From contig NZ_DS022294.1 of NCBI RefSeq assembly GCF_000153765.1, positions 62,001 through 126,000 of the forward strand: DNA of 64,000 bases, given 5' to 3'. This DNA comes from Mariprofundus ferrooxydans PV-1. Its GTDB lineage: Bacteria > Pseudomonadota > Zetaproteobacteria > Mariprofundales > Mariprofundaceae. The notes under the pieces are model-generated. The model did no database searches. It worked only from the letters and a program-made list of their open reading frames with translations, and was not told the origin of the DNA. Numbering within the stretch: position 1 is the stretch's first letter; each line of letters opens with the position of its first letter. Made by a program: the position numbers and the translations under genes. Below, in pieces: positions 45,098 through 55,500 of the stretch.

Positions 45098-45574
45098 CTA
45101 TAAACGAATCTTAAAATGTGCTTTCTTATTATTGCTTATCTTTTCAGGAGGCAGTTTTTCCTCCATTTCAGAAACAAGCAGGTCGATATCTTCGTATTTC
45201 GGCATTTCTTCCGTCATACCTTTCCCTCTGTCTATGATTATGCATCGAATTTCTTCGCCTTCCCACTCAATAGTAACGCTTTGTATAGCTGAAAATTTAA
45301 GCCTGCTTGCAGTCCCGTCATTGAGATAAATTAAAGATTCCTCTTCAACTTTAAGCCTGTGTTTTTGCTCCCAGGGAAGCTCAATGCGAAAAATGAGCCA
45401 TAACATAGGAGCCAGAGCTCCCGTAAGCACAATAAATATTATTGCACGAAGAAATACGGATGAAACAACGTAAAACATTGACACCCCGAGAATCAAAGCC
45501 ATGGCTATCATGAAATAGCCCTTTCTTTTAATACGATTCAGTTGCATATCAGAGATACGGTATTCCATATTCAC
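45098..45574 (-). CDS. Two-helix membrane protein of unknown function
   Basis: 158 residues. Two membrane helices (about 20-42 and 45-65) are followed by a beta-rich cytoplasmic domain (about 70-145; HRLKVEEESLIYLNDG...SRLKFSAIQSVTIEWEGEEIRCIIID) that looks like a small PH-like fold, with an acidic then basic C-terminus. Its composition is clearly more AT-rich than the flanking genes (many AAA, ATA and TTT codons), which hints at recent acquisition. It stands alone between convergent and co-directional neighbours. I cannot assign a family. Confidence 0.65.
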   Translation of the reverse strand: MNMEYRISDMQLNRIKRKGYFMIAMALILGVSMFYVVSSVFLRAIIFIVLTGALAPMLWLIFRIELPWEQKHRLKVEEESLIYLNDGTASRLKFSAIQSVTIEWEGEEIRCIIIDRGKGMTEEMPKYEDIDLLVSEMEEKLPPEKISNNKKAHFKIRL

Positions 45575-45787
45575 TCCAGCTTTAATCCTACGCTCTTGGA
45601 GTTGATATTTGAAACCCCGGCTGAGAGATTTAATACACCTATTGCATCAATCAGTTGAACTGAAAACAGACAGCCCTTAACCCTGTATTACAAGGACAAT
45701 TCGTGACTGCTCTCTCACATAGCAAGATTTATGTTCATCATATGATTATCAATATTGAACACCCTGTGCTGATCACACTCCCTGCCT

Positions 45788-46432
45788 TCAGTCTTGATCG
45801 AAAAAACTGTCCGCTGTTTGTTGTGCATCATCCATCGCCTGTTGAACGCGCCTGAGCGCATCGTCCATATCATCGCCTTCTGATACACTGACCGGATCGC
45901 CCATAACAAATACGCCCCTGGAAAACGGCTGCGGGATATAAAAACGGTCCCATGAATTCACACGCCAGTGACGCTTTGTGGCGTAGCAGACCGGCACAAC
46001 AGGTAACCCGGCTTTCATGGCCAGCTGAACGGTCCCCTTCTGCACCACTTCGCGCGGCCCCTTCGGGCCATCGGGCGTGATTGCCAGATGCCGGTTCTCA
46101 TCCCTGACCGCCCTGAGCATTTTCAGCATGGCACGTGCGCCTCCGCGCGTGGTTGATCCACGCACCGTGTCGATCCCCAGCAGATGCATGGTATCGGCAA
46201 TATATCCGCCGTCCCGATGCTCGGAAATCAACATGTAACCGTGCCACGCACGATTTCTCGATATACGCGGAATCATAAGCATACGCGCATGCCAGAAGGC
46301 ATAGAGGTATCGTTTCGGATCTTGACGGGAATAAGGTTCGCCAACCACCTGCCAGCGTATTGTATTGACCAGAAACAGAAAAATAAGTCGGATCAGGCGC
46401 GGAATAAGCCAGGTAACAAAGCGATCTTTCAC
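45788..46432 (-). CDS. DUF374 lysophospholipid acyltransferase-like protein
   Basis: 214 residues with an N-terminal membrane helix. Conserved blocks YAFWHARMLM, ISEHRDGGYIA, RGSTTRGGARAML and AITPDGPKGPR are those of the DUF374 branch of the PlsC/LpxL acyltransferase superfamily, where H-x5-D is replaced by the HARM/SRDG pattern. It overlaps msbA by four bases, so a role in lipid A or lipopolysaccharide acylation is reasonable though unproven. Confidence 0.85.
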   Translation of the reverse strand: MKDRFVTWLIPRLIRLIFLFLVNTIRWQVVGEPYSRQDPKRYLYAFWHARMLMIPRISRNRAWHGYMLISEHRDGGYIADTMHLLGIDTVRGSTTRGGARAMLKMLRAVRDENRHLAITPDGPKGPREVVQKGTVQLAMKAGLPVVPVCYATKRHWRVNSWDRFYIPQPFSRGVFVMGDPVSVSEGDDMDDALRRVQQAMDDAQQTADSFFDQD

Positions 46433-48210
46433 CCGCCGTTCTCTCCGTCCACCCCCCTGTCAGGTACCTCACGCGCCTCGAACTGCAGATGATAGAGCTC
46501 GGCATAGAGGCCGCCGGCACTCAAGAGCTCTTCGTGACAGCCCATCTGGGCAATATGTCCATCCTCAAGCACGACAATGCGGTCGGCATTGCGAATCGTG
46601 GAGAGGCGATGGGCAATCACGATCACTGTGCGCCCCTGCATTAATCGATCAATAGCCTGCTGTACCAGTCGCTCGGATTCGGTATCCAGCGCACTGGTTG
46701 CTTCATCCAGAATCAGAATCGGCGCATCCTTGAGCAGGGCTCGCGCCAGAGAGATGCGCTGACGCTGGCCGCCGGAGAGAATAACCCCCCGCTCGCCCAC
46801 CATCGTGTCATACCCTTGCGGCAGCTTGCAAATAAACTCGTGTGCGTTTGCTGCCCGGGCAATCTCTTCAACTCTGTCCCGGTCAATCGGATCGTGGCCG
46901 TAAGCAATATTATTCAGGATGGTATCGTTAAACAGGATGATCTCCTGCGTCACCAAAGCAATCTGGTTACGTAGCGATTGCTGACTGAGCTCACGCACAT
47001 CCACACCATCAATCAACACGCTACCGGCGCTGACATCCATAAAGCGCGGCACCAGATTAACCAGCGATGTTTTGCCTGCGCCACTGCGCCCTACCAGCGC
47101 CACCACTTCACCTGCCGCCACATCAAAGCTGACATCATTGAGCACGGACTTCTCTGTCCCGGCATAACGCAAGTCGACATGGTTAAAGGAAACACACTGT
47201 GAAAAGGGCGCGGCGCTTAGCGCGTCAGGCTTGTCCTCTACATCAACCGGTTCATCAATCACCTCAAACACGCGCTCGCCGGCAGCCAGCCCCTGCTGTA
47301 TATCATTATTAGCCCGTGACAGGCGCTTGACCGGCTCATAAAGCATAATCACCGCCGCCAGAAAGGATACCAGCGTACCGGCGGTGGTTTCACCTGAGGC
47401 CACGCGCATACCGCCGTAAAACAGTACTCCGGCAATGCCGAAACCGGCCAATAGCTCCATAATCGGAAAAGAGAGTGCATTGACACGAAATACACGCAAT
47501 TGATGCACCAGAAAATCACCGGTAAAGCGGCGAAAACGCGAGCGCTCATACTCTTCCATACCAAAAGCCTTAACCACGCGAATACCGCTGACCGTCTCCT
47601 CCAGCAGGCTGGTCAAATCCCCCATCGCAGCCTGTCCATCCAGTGTTGCATGGCGCATTTTCCGGCCGAAACGGGCAATTGGATAGATCACGGCAGGAAA
47701 CACCAGCATGGCAATCAGTGCCAGCAACCAGTCCTGCACAAATACGACACCAAGCAGAAACACAATGGATATTGCATCACGCATCAGCGCTGTCACGGCG
47801 GTACTGACCGCAGCCTGCACCAGCGACACATCATAGGAGAGGCGTGCCAGTAACTCACCGGTCTTGCGATGAGCAAAAAATGACAGCGACTGGGCCGTCA
47901 AACGTTGATACAGCAGGTTACGCATATCAAAGATGACATGCTGGCCGATATAACCCATCAGATAAGCCTGACCAAAATAAGCTGCTCCCTTGATCAGGTA
48001 GAGACCGATAATCAACAGAGGAATCAGGTAGATCAGGTGCGTATTCTTGCCGGTTAATGCCTCATCGAGTACCGGCTTAAGCATCCACGCCATTGCAGCC
48101 GTACAGGCGGCCAGCACAACCATACAACAGATCGCAGTAATCAACCGCCCCTTGTAGGGCATCAAAAAACCCAGCAGGCGCCGGTATAAACCCATTGATG
48201 AACGTGTCAC
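46429..48210 (-). CDS. msbA: Lipid A export ABC transporter MsbA
   Basis: 593 residues. Six membrane helices (about 20-310) are fused to an ATPase domain with Walker A GRSGAGKTS, signature LSGGQRQRI, Walker B ILILDEATSALD and the H-loop AHRLST. It flips lipid A-core across the inner membrane. Amidase amiC lies upstream and an acyltransferase downstream, an envelope-biogenesis group. Confidence 0.94.
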   Translation of the reverse strand: MTRSSMGLYRRLLGFLMPYKGRLITAICCMVVLAACTAAMAWMLKPVLDEALTGKNTHLIYLIPLLIIGLYLIKGAAYFGQAYLMGYIGQHVIFDMRNLLYQRLTAQSLSFFAHRKTGELLARLSYDVSLVQAAVSTAVTALMRDAISIVFLLGVVFVQDWLLALIAMLVFPAVIYPIARFGRKMRHATLDGQAAMGDLTSLLEETVSGIRVVKAFGMEEYERSRFRRFTGDFLVHQLRVFRVNALSFPIMELLAGFGIAGVLFYGGMRVASGETTAGTLVSFLAAVIMLYEPVKRLSRANNDIQQGLAAGERVFEVIDEPVDVEDKPDALSAAPFSQCVSFNHVDLRYAGTEKSVLNDVSFDVAAGEVVALVGRSGAGKTSLVNLVPRFMDVSAGSVLIDGVDVRELSQQSLRNQIALVTQEIILFNDTILNNIAYGHDPIDRDRVEEIARAANAHEFICKLPQGYDTMVGERGVILSGGQRQRISLARALLKDAPILILDEATSALDTESERLVQQAIDRLMQGRTVIVIAHRLSTIRNADRIVVLEDGHIAQMGCHEELLSAGGLYAELYHLQFEAREVPDRGVDGENGG

Positions 48211-48232
48211 TCAGACTCCCGTTGGAAATATA

Positions 48233-49426
48233 TTATAACGAAGCATAAGGGGAACGTACCGACGACTGATCTCTGGCTGATGTTTTCAGACGTCCCATCT
48301 TCTCAAAGAAACCGACGCTGCCATCCAGCAGAGCTTCCGCCAGCGCCTTCTGATGCTTGCTGCTTCTGAGCTGCCTTTCGCGTGACGGATTGGAGATATA
48401 ATCCAGCTCAACCAGCACGCTGGGAATTTCCATGGCCAGCAACACGACAAAACGGGCACGTTTGGGCGATGAGTATTTGATCGGCCCGGCTTTTTTCAGC
48501 CTGTGCAACATCTCTTCAGCCAGCATCTGTGAACTATTGAGACTGTCACGCCGGAACATATCGCCAAGAATCCGGCTCACCAGAGGGTCAGACACCTGAT
48601 CCAGCGGCGTCACACCACCCACCTCATCGGCGGCATTTTCCTTGGCAGCCAGCGCTCTGGCTGCCCTATCCTGCGTCGCACCGCGATCGGAGAGCATGTA
48701 CACACTGGCTCCTTTCACGTCTCTTTGACGCACTGAATCAGCATGGATGCTGATCATCATGTCGGCATGCGCTTTTCTGGCCAGTGCTACCCGGCGCTTT
48801 AACGGCACAAAGTAGTCACCCTTACGCGTCAGTACAGCACTCATTCCGGGCATCTTGTTAATAGCAGCAGCCAGTTTTTTCGCCACCGCAAGTGTGACAT
48901 CCTTCTCCATCACCCTGTGTGGCCCGATTGCACCCGGATCTTCACCACCGTGCCCTGCATCCACCGCAACGATAATTCCTTTTTTCGAGCGACTGCTTGC
49001 AGCCACGGCATCCCTCTGTGTCTGCTCCGGCCGCATCAGATCCAGCACCAGCCGGTATGGCTTTCCCTGCATAGGTTTAAGGAGAAAGGAGCGCGGCTGC
49101 ACCTTCTCCTTTACATCCAACACCAGACGCAAAACGCCTTTTTCAGGTTTGCCATGACGAATGGACTTCAACACCGGATCCGGCAGCGCCAGTTTACCCA
49201 GACTCGCCTGCATTGTTGTGTGCATCATATCAATGACAATGCGTTCCGGTTTATGCAGGCGAAACAGTTTGTAGGAAATTTGACCACTGAGATCCAATAC
49301 CAGCCGGCTATGATCGGGAGCCGTCCACAAACGGATATCCCGCACAGCACTGCCGGCATATGCAGCGGATGCATTCAATAGCGCCAGTAGTATACCGATG
49401 CTAATCATGAAACGATTCAGGCTCAT
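48233..49426 (-). CDS. amiC: N-acetylmuramoyl-L-alanine amidase AmiC-type (AMIN domain)
   Basis: 397 residues. A signal peptide (1-24) precedes an AMIN domain (about 25-120), a basic linker and an amidase_3 domain (about 148-375). Zinc ligands are in VDAGHGGEDPGA, MEKDVTLA and SIHADS, and the catalytic Glu is in VLVELDYISN. The helical insert (about 235-295) is where E. coli amidases are held inactive until an EnvC/NlpD activator binds. The enzyme splits septal peptidoglycan during division. Confidence 0.93.
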   Translation of the reverse strand: MSLNRFMISIGILLALLNASAAYAGSAVRDIRLWTAPDHSRLVLDLSGQISYKLFRLHKPERIVIDMMHTTMQASLGKLALPDPVLKSIRHGKPEKGVLRLVLDVKEKVQPRSFLLKPMQGKPYRLVLDLMRPEQTQRDAVAASSRSKKGIIVAVDAGHGGEDPGAIGPHRVMEKDVTLAVAKKLAAAINKMPGMSAVLTRKGDYFVPLKRRVALARKAHADMMISIHADSVRQRDVKGASVYMLSDRGATQDRAARALAAKENAADEVGGVTPLDQVSDPLVSRILGDMFRRDSLNSSQMLAEEMLHRLKKAGPIKYSSPKRARFVVLLAMEIPSVLVELDYISNPSRERQLRSSKHQKALAEALLDGSVGFFEKMGRLKTSARDQSSVRSPYASL

Positions 49427-49494
49427 CAGGACATACTCGCGAGGCGAACTGCCATTGCAAGTGCATATTGCATCAGCAGCGAATCAATAAACGT

Positions 49495-50910
49495 CTATTT
49501 TTTCCTACCGTAACTGTCCTCAAAGCGTTCGATATCATCTTCACCGAGGTAATCTCCCACCTGCACCTCAATCAACTGCAACGGCATCTTGCCGCGGTTT
49601 TCCAACCGGTGCACTTCACCGATAGGGATATAGGTACCGCCATTCTTAGGTACGGTACGGGTCAAATCACCACATGTAATGGTGGCCGTACCGGAAACAA
49701 CGACCCAGTGCTCGGCACGATGTTGATGCGACTGCAGGCTAAGGCGCCCTCCCGGCAACACATCAATGCGTTTAAGCTTGTAACCCTGTCCCGAATTTTC
49801 CAGTACCGTATAACTACCCCACGGCCGGCGCACAGTCACATGCTCCAGATGCAGCGTCCCCTTGGTTTTCACCAGTTCGCCAACAATTTCCTTCACCCGC
49901 TGACTCTGACCTGCCCTGGCCAGCAGGATGGCATCCGGCGTTTCCACCGCGATAATATCTTCCAGACCGATTGCCGCCAGCAAGCGACCTTCGCTACGCA
50001 GCAGTGAGTTTTTGCAATCGATTGCCAGCACATTACCGCTGATTTCATTGCCGTCTTCATCGTGTTTGGCCATTTCATGCACGGCATCCCAGCTGCCGAC
50101 ATCTGACCAGCCGATATCAGCTGCTACCAGCGACACCCTCTTTGATTTTTCCATCACGCCATAATCAATGGAGACATCAGGCATATCGGCAAATGAGTCC
50201 CGAACAACCTCCTGCCACGGCTCTCCAGTCTGCCAGCGGGCACGCATGCGCTCCAACACTGTCCACAGGCTGGGCAGATACTGTTTAACTTCTTCCAGGA
50301 TTACCGAACACTTCCAGACAAACATGCCCGAGTTCCAGTAATAACCGCCCTCCTCCAGCATCTGCTCAGCGGCAGCAATATTCGGCTTTTCAACAAAACG
50401 GAGTACCTTGTGAATCGCACCCTCTTCCGGCTCGGCCTGCACATAACCGAAGCCTGTTTCCGGCGCATCCGGAACCAGCCCGAAGGTAACCAGCTGGTCT
50501 GTCATCGCCACCTCAATAGCCTGCTTCAGACACTTCTGAAAAGCCTCTTTTTTGGTGATCAGGTGGTCTGATGGCAACACGATCATCACAGGGTCATCTT
50601 TATTGAAGTCGAGCATAACAGCAGCTGCTACAGCAATCGCAGGTGCCGTATTACGGCCACACGGCTCCAAAATCAGATGCAAACCATCCAGCTCCGAAAA
50701 TGCCTCACCTGTGGCATGCTTTTCACCGGTGATGACCCAGGCGTCACTACGCTCCACCAACGGTGAGAGTCGGGATATTGTCGCTCCCAGCATACTCTCG
50801 TCTCCATTGAGTTTGAGAAACTGCTTGGGCAACTGCTGGCGTGACAGCGGCCACAAACGGGTACCGGAACCCCCGGCAAGTACTACTGCTTTGATACTAT
50901 TATAATTCAT
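49495..50910 (-). CDS. manC: Mannose-1-phosphate guanylyltransferase/mannose-6-phosphate isomerase
   Basis: 471 residues from the ATG at 50910 (AAGGG seven bases upstream); an ATG at 50937 is also in frame. The nucleotidyltransferase domain begins AVVLAGGSGTRLWPLSRQQLPKQFL and has VEKP at the sugar site. The C-terminal cupin (about 345-470; RPWGSYTVLENSGQGYKLKRI, LQSHQHRAEHWVVVSG) is the type II isomerase domain. It makes GDP-mannose and interconverts fructose-6-P and mannose-6-P. Position beside the polysaccharide cluster suggests mannose or a derivative as a building block. Confidence 0.95.
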   Translation of the reverse strand: MNYNSIKAVVLAGGSGTRLWPLSRQQLPKQFLKLNGDESMLGATISRLSPLVERSDAWVITGEKHATGEAFSELDGLHLILEPCGRNTAPAIAVAAAVMLDFNKDDPVMIVLPSDHLITKKEAFQKCLKQAIEVAMTDQLVTFGLVPDAPETGFGYVQAEPEEGAIHKVLRFVEKPNIAAAEQMLEEGGYYWNSGMFVWKCSVILEEVKQYLPSLWTVLERMRARWQTGEPWQEVVRDSFADMPDVSIDYGVMEKSKRVSLVAADIGWSDVGSWDAVHEMAKHDEDGNEISGNVLAIDCKNSLLRSEGRLLAAIGLEDIIAVETPDAILLARAGQSQRVKEIVGELVKTKGTLHLEHVTVRRPWGSYTVLENSGQGYKLKRIDVLPGGRLSLQSHQHRAEHWVVVSGTATITCGDLTRTVPKNGGTYIPIGEVHRLENRGKMPLQLIEVQVGDYLGEDDIERFEDSYGRKK

Positions 50911-50978
50911 ATCCTCACCCTTGTTTGTGATCATCAATGATCATCTTTTTTCATATAATCGTAGTCGCCCCGGTATCA

Positions 50979-52268
50979 TCACTCTCCGGAGTTCAAATTC
51001 CTGGCATAGCCATGTTCCGAAGCCTGCTCGGAACGATATTTAAACTTGCGGCTAACCCTGATCGTCACCAGTAACCATAACAGGCACAGACCGATATTGG
51101 TGCCGACGAGATACATCGTTGGCAACCCCATGATGTGAACCACCAGATAAATAATACCACCCTGAATCAGGTCGCCAAAGCGCGTAAAAAAGGTATTGAT
51201 CGCCTGCATCCCCTCATAGCGTGTAAAACGATCCAGCGGCAGAAATAAAATCTGTTTGGTCGTATTGGCTACGGAGTAATCAATACTGTTATCTGCCATC
51301 TTCACGATGGCAAACCAGGCCAGAACAGGGAAGAACAGTACCGAAAGATACATCGACAGGTTGATCACAGCCAGACTGATCAGTGCGCCGCCGACGCCTA
51401 TAACCTGATATAGCGGGCGCACAATAAATGCCTGTAACAACAGTGCAGCAATATTCACATAGAGATAGAATGTCGCGTAGAACTCACCTATTTGAGCGCC
51501 ATGTTTTTCCGCTGTGACAAAGTCTGCCAGAACAAATTCGCCGGTGGAGTTAATCAGATTCAGCAGCACCACTGATGCTGCAATCCAGCGCAGATATGGT
51601 ACATCCATAACACGCTTGAGACCGCCAAGCAGATGCTGGATCGACTCCGAACTTGATTCCTGACTCTCCCGCTTCATGGCGATATTGGCGCCTGGCATCA
51701 TCACAGCCAGCAGTAACATTCCGATAGCCACCAGCATCAAGCCATAAGTGCCCAGCTGCAAAAACATAAACTTGGCCATCATCGCACCAAACATCGCACC
51801 CAGCGAACCACCTATCGCAATATATGATGTAAGCTGCTTGCCTTTCTCAACGCAGTGATAATCACTGACCATGGTCCAGAACTGGGAGATCTGAACCACT
51901 GAGAAAATACCCAGCCAGATGAAAAAAATCACGCCAATGTGCAACCCGTATAAACCGGCGATGTAAAACAGCAGAATATTTCCGGCAAGAAATACCGTAA
52001 CCCAGTGAAACAGCCTGTCTCCATGAAGATGGCGAATAAGTACACTGTAAAAGGGCACCAGCAACAGTAATAAAGCCGCCTGACCGGCAAGCGCATAGCT
52101 CCTGATTTCGGCGCTGCCACCGACAAGAATCAACGCCTCACGAACAGGCTTTAACAGATAATATGCAAACAGGATCAGAAACAGCCGCAGGGCAAACATA
52201 AAGGTTGCCTTGCCTTCCGGCCCTCTCATGTTGTCCCAGACACCATGCATCAGCTGTGTAATTTTCAT
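50979..52268 (-). CDS. ADP/ATP translocase (Tlc/NTT)-like membrane carrier
   Basis: 429 residues with about twelve membrane helices. The segment TTKQILFLPLDRFTRYEGMQAINTFFTRFGDLIQGG matches the Tlc/nucleotide-transporter pattern of T-K-x(5)-P-L-D-x(3)-R-x(2)-G followed by R-x-G, and the N-terminal YYLLKPVREALIL also fits. Distantly related MFS proteins share some of this. The classical proteins exchange ATP and ADP across membranes in intracellular bacteria and plastids; the substrate of free-living members is rarely known. It lies directly downstream of a gene for a secreted CotH-type kinase. Confidence 0.78.
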   Translation of the reverse strand: MKITQLMHGVWDNMRGPEGKATFMFALRLFLILFAYYLLKPVREALILVGGSAEIRSYALAGQAALLLLLVPFYSVLIRHLHGDRLFHWVTVFLAGNILLFYIAGLYGLHIGVIFFIWLGIFSVVQISQFWTMVSDYHCVEKGKQLTSYIAIGGSLGAMFGAMMAKFMFLQLGTYGLMLVAIGMLLLAVMMPGANIAMKRESQESSSESIQHLLGGLKRVMDVPYLRWIAASVVLLNLINSTGEFVLADFVTAEKHGAQIGEFYATFYLYVNIAALLLQAFIVRPLYQVIGVGGALISLAVINLSMYLSVLFFPVLAWFAIVKMADNSIDYSVANTTKQILFLPLDRFTRYEGMQAINTFFTRFGDLIQGGIIYLVVHIMGLPTMYLVGTNIGLCLLWLLVTIRVSRKFKYRSEQASEHGYARNLNSGE

Positions 52269-52501
52269 TATCGTCGTGTTCCACCCTCTGTTTTAATCGA
52301 ACGCATCATGACAGAACGAACTACCGATACGTTTTCCACCATGATATACAGGAGCGATTCGGGCTGCCTGCAGAAAACCGGAACTGTTGTTACACCTGCA
52401 ACTTCACAGGCGGGCATATTAGCAGCAACTCAAGTCGAATGCATGAGAGCAGACTGGTCGGCCCCGGTTTCCTGTTGAACACAACTTCTTTCCGGATAAA
52501 G
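52269..52501 (-). promoter_or_regulatory. Gap with long-range inverted repeat before the carrier gene
   Basis: The 233-base gap separates the CotH/SH3 gene from the carrier. On the minus strand CAGGAAACCGG (near 52473) pairs with CCGGTTTTCTG (near 52377), ten of eleven bases matching across about 85 bases. A separate promoter for the carrier-manC group may lie here, but no clear -35/-10 was found. Confidence 0.35.
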
Positions 52502-55500
52502 CTAGAACGGGCTACAGGCAACAAAGCGTTTGGCTTCTCCGTATTTCATATCGATATCTCTGGCCATCAATGTATTGGAGTACTGATTCACATCAGTCTT
52601 TAAAGGCTTCCAGCGATTACCGTCAAGCAACCATAATTCCAGCAAATCCTCATGCAGCGTCTGCGGTACCTCGGTGCGCCTTGAGTTCTCCTGTATATAT
52701 TCGAACATCACATCACCATGTACGTCTGCACCGGGAGTCTCGGCAGAGACAACCCATGATCTCTGGATGCATTGACTGGCCGACTTCGTCGGAGGCAGAT
52801 ACCTGGGCGCAGCCCCGCCCTCAACCATCACCTTGAATGCAGTATCTTTTTTCAACGGCTTATCCAGGTTCAAATCAGCCACAAAATAGCCCCAGCCCGT
52901 ATCAACCATATGAGTCTGGCTCGTACCTGCCTTAATGACGCCCTGACCGACAAGCTCTTTCGGCAACGGCCAGTCAATCAGAGGTGGATTGGGCTGGTCC
53001 GGCTGCCAGTCGAATCTGCCAAACAACTTGTATTTGAGAAAGTAATCGTGTGCCTTTGTGTAATGCATCAGCGATTCATAGGTTTTGGTAAAATCCTCTT
53101 TTCCATAAGAGAGGAATGTATCCTTACTGACTTCCTTGCCGATCACTGAAGCAAGATTACCGATCCTCGCCTCCATCACTGTCGGTGAAAACCAGCCGAA
53201 TGTGTCTGCCGGACCATTGGGTTCCAGGCCAATCAGATGCTTGATCTTCGCATCAATACGCGCACGCAGTACGGGGTTACGCAGCGCCTTGTCTTTGAGC
53301 GGGTTACCTGCACCGACATCGGGCGCGTAATAATACTGAAAGTTATCATTGAAAATGGTGAACGGCCTGACGCCATACGGGTCATAGGTCCGACCAAAGG
53401 TCAGATTGTAATCCCATGGTACCATAGTCCACTTTCCGCCACCCGGCTGATGATATAGCCAGTAGTTTTTGTTATAGGTATCACCGTTGGTCACCAGAGC
53501 ATTGGCAACAATCCAGTTCAACACCGTTTCATCATCAAAATACTCTTCGAGCACCTGATCCATATTCTCGGATGTGGCCGCATTCATGGCTTTTGCCATG
53601 TTACTGAGCGAACTGTAATCACCATCCTGAGGCGTGATTTTATCAAAGCAGATATCCATATTATCCGCAGTATAGAGATCGCCGCAGTGCGCCGCGTCAT
53701 TAGGCTGGAAGAACTCGCCTTTTGGATCCAGACCGTTGGAAGCAAAAAACTCCTTACCCATCCACTCGACAGAGAGGTATAGCGCGACTTTTTCTCCGTG
53801 ATTAAATCGAACACGGGTAAAATGCACATCCGGCACTTTCATGCCCATGGCTTCCATCAACTTCCAGGCCATCCATTCCCGCATCATCGCCTTATCGGAG
53901 CTCATCGACCGCAGCGCGATATCACGCCGGCCGAACCAGCGACCGCCATCCTTGTCCAGCTTGATACGCAACGACTTCTTACGAAATACGCGCGTGGAGC
54001 TGCCCAGCACCTGAATTGTACCGGTGAGTTTGCGTTTATCCTGCAGGATATCGACAGGAAAAGCTGACTGGTCATATATACCCTTGCGAAACAGCGCCTT
54101 GAGATCATCCTCGCCGATCGTCAATTCAATTTCCTCAATCGGAATTCGATAAAGGGCCTGCTCAAGCGCTGCATGAGAGTAATTGAATGTTTTTCCATGT
54201 GTAATCAGATTGCTGTATGCCGATGCAGGCTGCCCGTCACCGATCATGGTAACGCCCGGCGGAGCATTGATTAATGTCAGATAACTGCCTCTGATCCAGC
54301 CTGGTTTTTCACCAACCTGTTGCGGGTTTACCCGCATCCACCCGTCCTTCTGCTCCAGTACGCTAACCCTCTCCCCTTTAGCTACCCAGCCTACCATGCC
54401 CGAGTCAATACTCGGCACCGTACGCAGTGTGGCTGTTTTCACAACCCGTGCCTGCTGATAATGACTGAACGCAGCAATAGCGGTTTTTTTGACAGGAGCA
54501 GTCGACTTAGCGTCATCAACTATGATCTCGCCTGTTGCCAGCGCCAACTTCAACAGGTCAGCCGGAACCCAACCGCGTTTTCCGCTAATGGTCATGTTGA
54601 CTCTTCGCCAGTCACCCTTGCTGTCAATGATCGTTGCCGACTCATCACGTCCAACCCAGCCAATTCTGTCAAACTGCCTGCCCGGCCCGGCAAGCAGATC
54701 GCTGGTCTGACTGAAGAAATACAATTGATCCGGGTTAATCTTCGCAACCTTCTCAGCAGCGACCGTCACAGGAGCGGATCTGTTCCGGCCCGCCTTGGCC
54801 AAAACCAGAGATGAATGATACACCCAGCCAATGCGTTTGCTCACCTCCATTTCCACCCTGATCCAGTCACCCTTCAGCTCCAGTTCACTGGCATATGAAT
54901 CCACCCCGCCCCAAGCTACGACATCATAATTGGCGCCCGGACCGGCACGTAATGTTGAGTTGCGAATGAACCGATAAAGATTTCTTTCCGGTGCAGTTGC
55001 AGTGCTTGCTGTCGGCACGGCCTCCGCCTTCGGAGTAGCGGACTTCAGCGCAACCACTTCCGGAACAGCCGCCTTACCCTCTGCGGCTGGGCTCTCTGCA
55101 GCAGCTGCCGGTGCTACCGATTTCTGCTTTACGGCTGCTTCTGCCGGTGCGGCCTTTTGCTTCACAGCAACCACTGTCGCCGGGGCTTCTTTCTGTATGG
55201 ATCCGATATCAATCCAGCCGGTCCGCCCACTCTCCTGCATGCGAACATTCACCCATCCACCCTGCTGGGCCAGTACCGTGACCATTGCGCCTGCACCAGC
55301 CCACCCCATGATGTCAGAGAGTGATCCGGGTCCTTTACGTATCGTCGTGGTACGATAAATCGCATGCTCGCTTTGCGGCGCTACCTTGATTGATTCCGGC
55401 TTTGCAGCAGTTTTAGTGCCTGATGTGAGTACCGGCGGCTGCGCTGCAGCTATTGGTGCAGGCTTTGCTGTCATCACCGGCCCGGGTTCGACCGCAGTCT

